From contig JBAZRT010000003.1 of assembly GCA_041662765.1 (NCBI GenBank), positions 1-38,779 of the forward strand: DNA of 38,779 bases. Reading direction: 5' to 3'. Made by a program: the position numbers and the translations under genes. The notes beneath the pieces are model-generated. The model had not been told where the DNA came from. It saw only the letters and a program-made list of their open reading frames with translations, and made no database searches. The stretch is from JAPLXD01 sp041662765 (GTDB lineage Bacteria; Patescibacteriota; Minisyncoccia; Moranbacterales; UBA11712). Positions 31,768 to 37,796 of the stretch are shown here, in pieces (position 1 is the stretch's first letter; each line of letters opens with the position of its first letter).

Positions 31768-32739
31768 ATGAACGAAAATACCAAGCCCACAAAAAAACAA
31801 ATTCCCTATATTGAAATTCTGAAGCAGGCCGGGCGCATCGTCTGGCAGAACCGCTTTTTGCTTTGGTTCGGACTTCTGATGGCGCTTGGGTCTCCCGGAA
31901 GTTTCAACGTGGGGGGCAACAATAAAGACTTTGGAAAACAAGGCGAAGCAGCTAAGAGCTTTTTCGAAAATCATTGGCAGATCGTTTTCGCAATAGCCGC
32001 GGTTCTTTTCATAGTCGGAATAATTTTGTTTCTCATATCACTCATCTCAAAAGCCGGACTTGTGAAATCAGTCGATCTCGTATCCCAAAACAAAAGTACG
32101 AATTTCAAAGTTGGCTGGCGATCGGGAAAAAAATATCTCGGAAAACTTTTCAAGCTTTTCATATTATTTTTTCTGGCAACCTTCGTAGTCATGATAATTT
32201 TGGCTGTTCCCATCGTCTATCTGATCGTTGCAAAATCGTGGGTAAGCGCCGTTTTGGTCGGACTTCTCGCGATTGCGATCTTTGTCCCTCTCATGTTCAT
32301 CTTTTGTCTCACCAAAATCTTCGCTGAATTTTATATCGTCCTTTCTGACCTTCATGTGCGAAGCGCCATTGAAGCAGGCTACAGTCTGCTCCTCAAAAAT
32401 ATCGGCAACTCGATCATTTTCGGCCTTTTGCTTTTTGTTGTGAGCCTCGCCGCCGGAATTGTTCTTCTTCCGATCGCCGGAATTGCTCTCGTCGTTCTCT
32501 TCCCCGCAGGAGCTATTTTCTATTATCTCAGCAAGATCGCTTTTGCAATCTTCCTCTGCCTTGCTATTTTGCTTTTCCTCGCTGCCATTTTGTTTGTTTC
32601 TGCTATTTTCCAAACATACAAAACCGCTGCCTGGACCTTGTTCTTCCGAGAAATCGCCAAAGTTGAAAAACCGGAAACCGAAAAAGTTGTTGAAGCAGCG
32701 CTCGCAAAACCAATCGTCACCGCGCCGGAAGAAATGTAA
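31768..32739 (+). CDS. Polytopic membrane protein, unknown function
   Basis: 323 residues. After a basic N-terminus (YIEILKQAGRIVWQNRFLLW) there are about six membrane helices, for example IVFAIAAVLFIVGIILFLIS, FILFFLATFVVMIILAVPIV, SIIFGLLLFVVSLAAGIVL and FAIFLCLAILLFLAAILFVS. A soluble stretch of about 30 residues ends the protein. The pattern of paired hydrophobic helices with IVWQNRFLLWFG at the start resembles a group of unnamed CPR/Gram-positive membrane proteins, but I cannot assign a family. It starts 11 nt after the palindrome, with no SD. A weak hairpin (32757-32770) follows. Confidence 0.75.
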   Translation: MNENTKPTKKQIPYIEILKQAGRIVWQNRFLLWFGLLMALGSPGSFNVGGNNKDFGKQGEAAKSFFENHWQIVFAIAAVLFIVGIILFLISLISKAGLVKSVDLVSQNKSTNFKVGWRSGKKYLGKLFKLFILFFLATFVVMIILAVPIVYLIVAKSWVSAVLVGLLAIAIFVPLMFIFCLTKIFAEFYIVLSDLHVRSAIEAGYSLLLKNIGNSIIFGLLLFVVSLAAGIVLLPIAGIALVVLFPAGAIFYYLSKIAFAIFLCLAILLFLAAILFVSAIFQTYKTAAWTLFFREIAKVEKPETEKVVEAALAKPIVTAPEEM

Positions 32740-32876
32740 AAATATTTTATTGAAACTAAAAGACTTTTAGCTCTGGCTAGAATAAACTAGAACTTGCATG
32801 GTATTCAATATCGGATTGCCGTAAAAAACTTGGTGACTTTACTTTATACTCAACCTGTGCAATAATTTCCTGAACT

Positions 32877-32905
32877 CTGACAGATTTTAAAGTATGTTCT
32901 TTATA
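32877..32905 (+). promoter_or_regulatory. Promoter in the 32740-32963 gap
   Basis: -35 CTGACA (32877-32882), 17 bp, -10 TTTATA (32900-32905). It leads to the gene at 32964. A minus-strand open frame in this gap was judged unlikely. Confidence 0.5.
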
Positions 32906-32963
32906 TATCCGAACCAACCAAGAGTATAGATCTTTCATGATCCAATGGAAAGGAGGATAAATC

Positions 32964-33698
32964 ATGGCCGCAAAAAACGTCGTTTGCACTACTACGTTTC
33001 GTCAGGGCAACCCTGAAAATCCTATCGAAAGAGTACGAACCGAAGTATTTATCGACACAGTTAAAAAAATGGCCGGTTTCGGTTTGCCTCTTGTGGTTGT
33101 ATACATCGAGACGCAAAATCAAATTCTGGATGAAGTGAAAGAACTCGGCGCAATCCTAGTTTCGCAACAATCAAGCGGAATGGGAAATATCCGAAAAGAA
33201 GCCTTACGTGCGGCACTTGATAAGTTTCCGAATGCCAAACATCTTTGCTGGCTGGAACCGGAAAAGCCCGACATGGTCCAATTCATAGAACCTATGCATT
33301 CCAGAATGATTCAAGAGCAATCCTCACTGGGGATGTTCAATAGGGTGGATATGTCCAGCTATCCGCCAGAGCAAGCCCACTACTACTTATTTTGCCGCGC
33401 AGTAGCCTCCCAACTCATTGGTTTTGATTTGGATTATGCGTTTACTCGCCCAGCGACTGCGTATTTTTTGGAGTATCAGGGGGAATATGGCAACAAATGG
33501 GACTCCATTCTCATACCTCGTCTTCGTGTCATTAAGGCCGGAGCTGGCATATCAACATTGCTGATATGTTTCCGAAACGACCCAAGAATGACGCAGGCTG
33601 AATTGGGAAATGAAAAGATCATCCTGAAAAGGATTGAGCAGCTGAACAATGTTATTCCCTCGTTAATCGCCGAGTGGCAAAAGTTAAAGACGGCATAA
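32964..33698 (+). CDS. Hypothetical protein, possibly GT-A-type nucleotide-sugar transferase
   Basis: 244 residues with no membrane segment or signal peptide. The beginning (NVVCTTTFRQGNPENPIERV...TEVFIDTVKKMA) and the pattern of alternating hydrophobic strands (GLPLVVVYIE, GAILVSQ, then GMGNIRKEALRAAL and KHLCWLEPEKPD) look like a GT-A Rossmann-like fold, where WLEPEKPD would occupy the position of the DxD motif. This reading is tentative. It has a perfect SD (AAGGAGG, 32951-32957) 6 nt before the ATG, its own promoter and a strong hairpin terminator, so it is a single-gene unit, probably well expressed. Confidence 0.7.
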   Translation: MAAKNVVCTTTFRQGNPENPIERVRTEVFIDTVKKMAGFGLPLVVVYIETQNQILDEVKELGAILVSQQSSGMGNIRKEALRAALDKFPNAKHLCWLEPEKPDMVQFIEPMHSRMIQEQSSLGMFNRVDMSSYPPEQAHYYLFCRAVASQLIGFDLDYAFTRPATAYFLEYQGEYGNKWDSILIPRLRVIKAGAGISTLLICFRNDPRMTQAELGNEKIILKRIEQLNNVIPSLIAEWQKLKTA

Positions 33699-33719
33699 AA
33701 GCTGTCGAAAAAATCTCCT

Positions 33720-33756
33720 GGCCATCGTTGAAACGTTTCCGACGATGGCCTTTCAT
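33720..33756 (+). terminator. Terminator of the 244-aa gene
   Basis: 9-bp stem GGCCATCGT/ACGATGGCC around a 13-nt loop, followed by TTTC. The T tract is weak. Confidence 0.7.
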
Positions 33757-33781
33757 TTGCAAATCATTTATAATTTAAAAT

Positions 33782-34381
33782 ATGCGTATACCAAAAAACA
33801 TTTCTCTCAATAAAGAAGGACAGTACTGTATTGAATGTTTCTCGGAAAAGGTTGAAAGAGTATACAAAAATAACTTAACCTATTATCATTGCGCCACATG
33901 CGGCAAAACTTCGGAACGTAGCCTTGTGATTGACAATAAAATAGTGTGGTGGATAGATGAAGCTACAAGAGAGTATTGGCATGAAAGCGTCGGGATTTTT
34001 GTGTTTAACTCGGAAAATAAAGTTCTTTTTTTTGAACGCACCATTTATCCATTTGCTTTTGCTATTCCCGCAGGACATCTTGATATTGGAGAGGATGCGA
34101 AAATGGCAACAAGGCGAGAATTACAAGAAGAAGCGGGCATTGAGACCAACAAGATTACACTTTTTTCCGAAGAAGATGTCCTTGGAGACAAATGTCGCCG
34201 AGGAGCAGACAATCACCGATGGCACCTCTATACAACTTCAATAAAAAACAACGCTGAGATAAAAATTAATGATGAGGGCATAAAGCCTATTTGGCTTTCT
34301 CTCAAAGAAGCTTTGCAAAAAAAACTTGTTTATCCAGTCAGATACTTCATCGAAAAATATGGCGATAAACTTTTAGCATAA
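33782..34381 (+). CDS. Nudix hydrolase with N-terminal zinc ribbon
   Basis: 199 residues. Residues 16-40 hold two CxxC pairs (CIEC and CATC), a zinc-ribbon. The Nudix box fits the consensus exactly at residues 98-120, starting GHLDIGE and ending RRELQEEAGI, with the metal-binding glutamates in place. Nudix enzymes cut nucleoside diphosphate-linked compounds (for example NADH, ADP-ribose, oxidised nucleotides). Zinc ribbon plus Nudix recalls NudC, but the NudC motif was not seen and the protein is shorter, so the substrate is open. The open frame ends at TAA only 3 nt before a fragment that looks like a tRNA 3' end. Confidence 0.9.
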   Translation: MRIPKNISLNKEGQYCIECFSEKVERVYKNNLTYYHCATCGKTSERSLVIDNKIVWWIDEATREYWHESVGIFVFNSENKVLFFERTIYPFAFAIPAGHLDIGEDAKMATRRELQEEAGIETNKITLFSEEDVLGDKCRRGADNHRWHLYTTSIKNNAEIKINDEGIKPIWLSLKEALQKKLVYPVRYFIEKYGDKLLA

Positions 34382-34384
34382 CCA

Positions 34385-34403
34385 GTTCGAATCCCGCCCG
34401 GGA
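34385..34403 (+). repeat. tRNA 3'-end-like fragment
   Basis: GTTCGAATCCCGCCCGGGA looks like a T-loop, the T-stem 3' strand and an acceptor 3' strand. The 5' part of such a tRNA is absent; the Nudix gene end is there instead. It may be a scar of integration or recombination at a tRNA gene. Confidence 0.45.
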
Positions 34404-34407
34404 TAAC

Positions 34408-34435
34408 AAAAATCAGGCTTTTCATATAAGCCTGA
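34408..34435 (-). terminator. Terminator of the minus-strand tRNA pair
   Basis: TCAGGCTT/AAGCCTGA stem (34413-34420 with 34428-34435), followed on the minus strand by TTTTTGTT. Confidence 0.75.
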
Positions 34436-34441
34436 AACTCG

Positions 34442-34514
34442 TGGGCAATACAGGAATCGAACCTGTGACCTCTTCCATGTCAAGGAAGCGCTCTAACCAC
34501 TGAGCCAATTGCCC
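34442..34514 (-). tRNA. tRNA-Val (anticodon GAC)
   Basis: Acceptor GGGCAAT/ATTGCCC, anticodon stem CTTCC/GGAAG around TTGACAT (anticodon GAC), T-arm ACAGGTTCGATTCCTGT. No CCA is encoded. It lies 18 nt downstream of the intron-split tRNA. Confidence 0.95.
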
Positions 34515-34532
34515 TTTTGTTAATGATTTTTT

Positions 34533-34826
34533 TGGGACCAGTTGGGATCGAACCAACGACCCTTCGGTTATGCTTCTCACTATTGCTTTCGCAACTTCTT
34601 TTGAATTTGTGAGCTGGACTATCCCTTCATCCATTTAACCTACAAATGGATGTCTGCCGTCTAGTCTCTACACCTTCCTCGCAATGGGCGAGGCTTGGCT
34701 CGGGATTATCATAGCTTGCAAAAAGCCTAAGATTTCCCCGAATTTGACAGAGTTCACTTGAAAATTACTTTCCAAGCAGCCCATTTTTTTCTCGAGCCGA
34801 GTGCTCTACCACTGAGCTATGGTCCC
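34533..34826 (-). tRNA. tRNA-Met (anticodon CAT; tRNA-Ile2 possible) split by a group I intron
   Basis: On the minus strand, exon 1 is 34826-34795 and exon 2 is 34572-34533. Joined, they give acceptor GGGACCA/TGGTCCC, D-arm GCTCAGTGGTAGAGC, an anticodon stem of four good pairs (TCGG/CCGA, with a C-A at 27-43), loop CTCATAA (anticodon CAT) and T-arm GTTGGTTCGATCCCAAC. A paired position 1-72 rules out initiator tRNA. Elongator Met and the TilS substrate tRNA-Ile2 both have this anticodon, and sequence alone does not settle which. No CCA is encoded. Confidence 0.85.
34573..34794 (-). ncRNA. Group I intron in the CAT tRNA (IC3-like)
   Basis: 222 nt. P1 forms between exon CGGCU and intron GGCUG with a U-G pair at the 5' splice site after U33. 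The last intron base is G. The core has TTCGGGGAAATCTTAGG, AATCCCGAGCCAAGCC, the P7 5' strand in GGTGTAGAGACTAG (identical over 14 nt to the intron in tRNA-Phe), the P8 hairpin ATCCATTT/AAATGGAT and GGATAGTCC with the P7 3' strand. No ORF is present. Confidence 0.86.
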
Positions 34827-34944
34827 ATGATTCATTAACATTATAATCCTAAAGAAATATCTCCATATCGTCAATGACAGCTTTGGGTTTTGAAAAACGT
34901 ATAGAAGAAATGGACATAAATGCTGTTAAATGATAAATTAACAA

Positions 34945-34950
34945 TATAAT
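34945..34950 (+). promoter_or_regulatory. -10 element of the DUF5654-like gene
   Basis: TATAAT overlaps the in-frame ATG at 34949 and therefore favours the ATG at 34967. There is no good -35. Confidence 0.4.
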
Positions 34951-34966
34951 GCATCTAATCATCCCT

Positions 34967-35260
34967 ATGGCCGAAGAAAAAAAAGACGATAAAAAACTCA
35001 CCAAGTCCGAGGAGCAAAAACTCCACGTATATTTTGTCGAAAAGGTCGTCACTTTGATGACCGGCGCAATGGGACTCGTTGCAGCGTTGGCTTGGAATGA
35101 CGCGATGCGCAAATTGTTTGAACGCGTTTTCGGAACGCAAGGTTCGGGCGATGTCACGGCTATGTTCATTTATGCCGCCATCGTCACTGCCACGGTCGTC
35201 ATCGTCACCTATCGCCTCACCCGATTTTCGGAAAGAATAAAAAAGAAGAACGAGAAATAA
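34967..35260 (+). CDS. DUF5654-like small membrane protein
   Basis: 97 residues from the ATG at 34967. An acidic/basic N-terminus (MAEEKKDDKKLTKSEEQKL) is followed by two membrane helices (VVTLMTGAMGLVAALAWNDA and MFIYAAIVTATVVIVTYRLT) and a basic tail. The AALAWNDA motif after the first helix is typical of the DUF5654 family, which is found in CPR bacteria and archaea; its function is unknown. It converges with xerC across a shared terminator. Confidence 0.8.
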   Translation: MAEEKKDDKKLTKSEEQKLHVYFVEKVVTLMTGAMGLVAALAWNDAMRKLFERVFGTQGSGDVTAMFIYAAIVTATVVIVTYRLTRFSERIKKKNEK

Positions 35261-35274
35261 AAATTGTCTTTGCA

Positions 35275-35305
35275 GAAAAAAGACCGTCGTTGATGATCTT
35301 TTTTA
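35275..35305. terminator. Shared terminator between DUF5654-like gene and xerC
   Basis: AAAAAAGACCGTC pairs with GATGATCTTTTTT (one mismatch, one wobble) around GTT. T runs lie on both strands. Confidence 0.7.
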
Positions 35306-36238
35306 TTTCCTTCTTTTTCCGTGAAACGCTTTGTGAACTTCCTTGAGTTGTTTGTTCGTCACATGAGTGTATATTTGCGTTGTGGTGACTGAGGAGTGCC
35401 CGAGCATCTCTTGAACCGAGCGGATGTCAGCCCCGTTTTGGATGAGATCGGTCGCAAAAGAATGGCGCAGAGTGTGCGGATGGACATCTTTCACGATTCC
35501 CGCCTTCAGGGCATAATATTTCACAATGCGCTGAATTGAGCGGGGAGTGAGACGCAAATTATCAGAACTATTTTTCTTTTCCAGACGCTTGATTCCAATT
35601 CTTGCAAATACCGCCGGATCGATATCGGGCCTTTTTTCGAAATATCTCTCAAGCGCGCCTTTCGCCCGATCGGAAATAAAAACCACCCGGATCTTTCCGC
35701 CTTTCCCCCGCACGCTGAATTCCTGCGTTTTGAGATTCACTTGATCCCGGCTGAGATTCGTGAGTTCTGAAACGCGAAGACCGGAGCTATAGAGCAATTC
35801 AAGAATCGCACGATCGCGCAAAGATTTGAGATCCGTGCTCTCTGCAGCTTCAAAAATTCGATCAACCTCATCGCTTTCCAGAAATTCCACTTCCATCCGC
35901 AAAGTTTTTCCCAGTTCGATTTTGTCAGCCGAAAGCGTTTTCACATCGTGCCTGGCCAGATATTTCAAAAAATTTCGAATGGCGATTACGTGGTAGTTTT
36001 GCGTGATCTTTTTGAGCGGACGCCCTTTCTCATTCGCTTGGCGATTCAAATGCAGCCGAAAACTTCTCACCAAATCATCCGTAATATCACTAGGTGAACC
36101 AATGCGCGCCCAAGCCAAAAAACGTTCGAGATAATGATCATAGTTCTCGATAGTCTTTTGAGAACGGTCCTTCTCGATCTCGAGATATTCCAAATATTGA
36201 GTTTTGAGCTTCTTTATATCCATTGAAATTTCTGGCAT
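35303..36238 (-). CDS. xerC: Tyrosine recombinase XerC/XerD
   Basis: 311 residues. The N-terminal SAM-like DNA-binding domain has YLEYLEIEKDRSQKTIENY. The catalytic domain has Arg in LLYSSGLRVSEL, Lys in VRGKGGKIRVV, HTLRHSFATDL, LGHSSVTTTQIYTHV with the nucleophile Tyr. It resolves chromosome dimers at dif with FtsK. A single-gene Xer system is common in reduced genomes, so XerC or XerD cannot be told apart. The ATG at 36238 is used; a second ATG five codons later is possible. The parS-like cluster in this window makes chromosome segregation a shared theme, but the genes are 32 kb apart. Confidence 0.94.
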   Translation of the reverse strand: MPEISMDIKKLKTQYLEYLEIEKDRSQKTIENYDHYLERFLAWARIGSPSDITDDLVRSFRLHLNRQANEKGRPLKKITQNYHVIAIRNFLKYLARHDVKTLSADKIELGKTLRMEVEFLESDEVDRIFEAAESTDLKSLRDRAILELLYSSGLRVSELTNLSRDQVNLKTQEFSVRGKGGKIRVVFISDRAKGALERYFEKRPDIDPAVFARIGIKRLEKKNSSDNLRLTPRSIQRIVKYYALKAGIVKDVHPHTLRHSFATDLIQNGADIRSVQEMLGHSSVTTTQIYTHVTNKQLKEVHKAFHGKRRK

Positions 36239-36549
36239 TGCCTGCCGGCGGGCGGATAAGCCTGCCTATTAGATTGTACCAAAAATCGCAAGAATTGCCC
36301 AATGGGATATTTTACCTTATATAAGCCTTGTCTTATCATTTTTCGTGATTTTTTCACCCCAGGGCGCTTGACACCACCCAGCGATGTGCTAACCTAGTAG
36401 CCGTGTAATAAATTAGGGATCAGAAGGAAATCGCTTCAGTCATTCAGTTTTTCCGCGCCGGCTCGAGCCTCTGATCCAAGAGAGAGGACAAACCTATTAG
36501 TAACCATTTCAACGATTTTCCTCAAGGAAAGCGGGGGAAACTGCGAACT
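36239..36549 (+). promoter_or_regulatory. Promoter and structured leader of the LysM-CHAP gene
   Basis: -35 TTGACA (36368-36373), 16 bp, extended -10 TGCTAACCT (36387-36395). The transcript would start near 36402 and begin with a domain closed by GGATCAGA/TCTGATCC (36417-36424 with 36470-36477) and GG/CC. Rich in G/C and purine-rich downstream (AGAGAGAGGAC), it resembles a cis-regulatory leader but matches no riboswitch I recognise. The region 36239-36367 includes a CCTGCC-type short repeat near 36239-36268. No gene was seen. Confidence 0.55.
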
Positions 36550-37746
36550 TTGCTAAAAGGCGAGAACTTTCATTCGATCGCTCAAAAAATTCATTCCTAC
36601 CAGATCCGGATGGCGCTGTGCTTAAGACGAAAGTCCTATGCATGTTTCATCGCCGGATGGATCCGGAAATATGCGGCTACCTTTGTGGTAGCTCTTTGTG
36701 TTTTGCTGGTTGCGCTCATCAACATTTCCTCTGGAAAGAACGGGAACGGATCTATTCTTGATACTTTGGCCGGAAAGGACAGCAACCCAAATCCCATGAA
36801 AACAAGAACGAGCCTGGCAACGGAAACCTCCCGGAAAAACAACCTTGCCGTCGCTCCTCTCTCGGATACCAGCTATTCGATTGATTCTGCCAATCCTTCA
36901 AATGAGGCAGATTATTATTCCGCCGATGATTATGCTTCCATGTATCAGCCCGAACCGACTCTCGATAATCAAATAGTCTTCGCTTCGATTGGACCGCAAA
37001 CACCCGTCGCAAAAGAAAAACGAGGAGCGAAAGTATATGAAGTGAAGAACGGGGATACCGCCGGATCCATCGCCGCCGCTTTTGGAGTTTCAACAAGCAC
37101 TGTTTTGTCGGCCAACAATCTTTCTGATACCTCTCTCCTGAAGTTGGGCGACAAGCTGACGATCCTTCCGATAACGGGCGCGAGCTACAAAATTCAAAAG
37201 GGTGACTCTCTTGAAGCAATCGCGAAAAAATACAATGTTGATTCTAAAAAAATAATTGCTTTCAATGAGTTGTCTGCTGACGGAAAATTGAAGGAGGGAC
37301 AAACCCTTGTTCTTCCTGACGGATATCTTTCTCCGGCTGCTCCCGCGGCCGGAGCAGCCGGAACTCAACTGGCTCTTGCTGGTGGCCAGGCTCAAACCAC
37401 TGCATCCTCTTATGCTCCTATCAGACTTGGAGGAGGCGGAGGAGGCCATCGCTTCCCGTATGGATATTGCACTTGGTATGTCGCTCAAAAACGTTATGTT
37501 CCCTGGGGCGGAAACGCTTCCTCTTGGCTCGTAAACGCCCGCGCGTCCGGCAAGCCGACCGGAAGAACACCGCGGCCGGGAGCGATTATGGTTTCAGGTG
37601 AATCCCGCTGGGGACATGTGGCACTTGTGGAATCGGTGAGCGGATCGAGTTTCACGGTATCCGAAATGAATTATGTCGGCTTTGGCAGAAAATCCACCCG
37701 TACGATATCCACGAACAGCGGAGTGGTGAGAGGGTTTATATATTAG
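36550..37746 (+). CDS. LysM-CHAP peptidoglycan hydrolase
   Basis: 398 residues from TTG at 36550; the frame stays open back to 36475, and ATT at 36496, 8 nt after AGAGAGG, is another candidate start. A basic N-terminus and a membrane helix (AATFVVALCVLLVALINISS) come first, then a linker, and two LysM domains (KVYEVKNGDTAGSIAAAFGV and SYKIQKGDSLEAIAKKYNV). A Gly-rich linker leads to a C-terminal CHAP domain, with FPYGYCTWYVAQ (catalytic Cys), PRPGAIMV, GHVALVESV (His) and SEMNYVG. CHAP enzymes cut peptide or glycan-peptide bonds of the wall; LysM binds the glycan. It has a regulated-looking leader and shares a terminator with the reverse transcriptase. Confidence 0.92.
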   Translation: MLKGENFHSIAQKIHSYQIRMALCLRRKSYACFIAGWIRKYAATFVVALCVLLVALINISSGKNGNGSILDTLAGKDSNPNPMKTRTSLATETSRKNNLAVAPLSDTSYSIDSANPSNEADYYSADDYASMYQPEPTLDNQIVFASIGPQTPVAKEKRGAKVYEVKNGDTAGSIAAAFGVSTSTVLSANNLSDTSLLKLGDKLTILPITGASYKIQKGDSLEAIAKKYNVDSKKIIAFNELSADGKLKEGQTLVLPDGYLSPAAPAAGAAGTQLALAGGQAQTTASSYAPIRLGGGGGGHRFPYGYCTWYVAQKRYVPWGGNASSWLVNARASGKPTGRTPRPGAIMVSGESRWGHVALVESVSGSSFTVSEMNYVGFGRKSTRTISTNSGVVRGFIY

Positions 37747-37763
37747 AAATATTTTTTCAAATG

Positions 37764-37796
37764 AAAAAGGGCTCTCCCAATCGAAAGCTCTTTTTT
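37764..37796. terminator. Shared terminator between LysM-CHAP and reverse transcriptase genes
   Basis: AAAAGGGCTCTC (37765-37776) pairs with GAAAGCTCTTTT (37783-37794), with one mismatch and one wobble, around CCAATC. T runs lie on both strands. Confidence 0.75.

Noticed and set aside
32777..32989. Minus-strand ORF of 70 codons in the gap before the 244-aa gene
   Set aside because: It covers the promoter, SD and start of the plus-strand gene and has no ribosome-binding site. The shorter version from an inner ATG looks protein-like, but nothing else supports it.
36417..36477. c-di-AMP (ydaO) riboswitch upstream of the LysM-CHAP gene
   Set aside because: The gene type fits, but the conserved ydaO sequence blocks are not visible. 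I kept it only as an unclassified structured leader.
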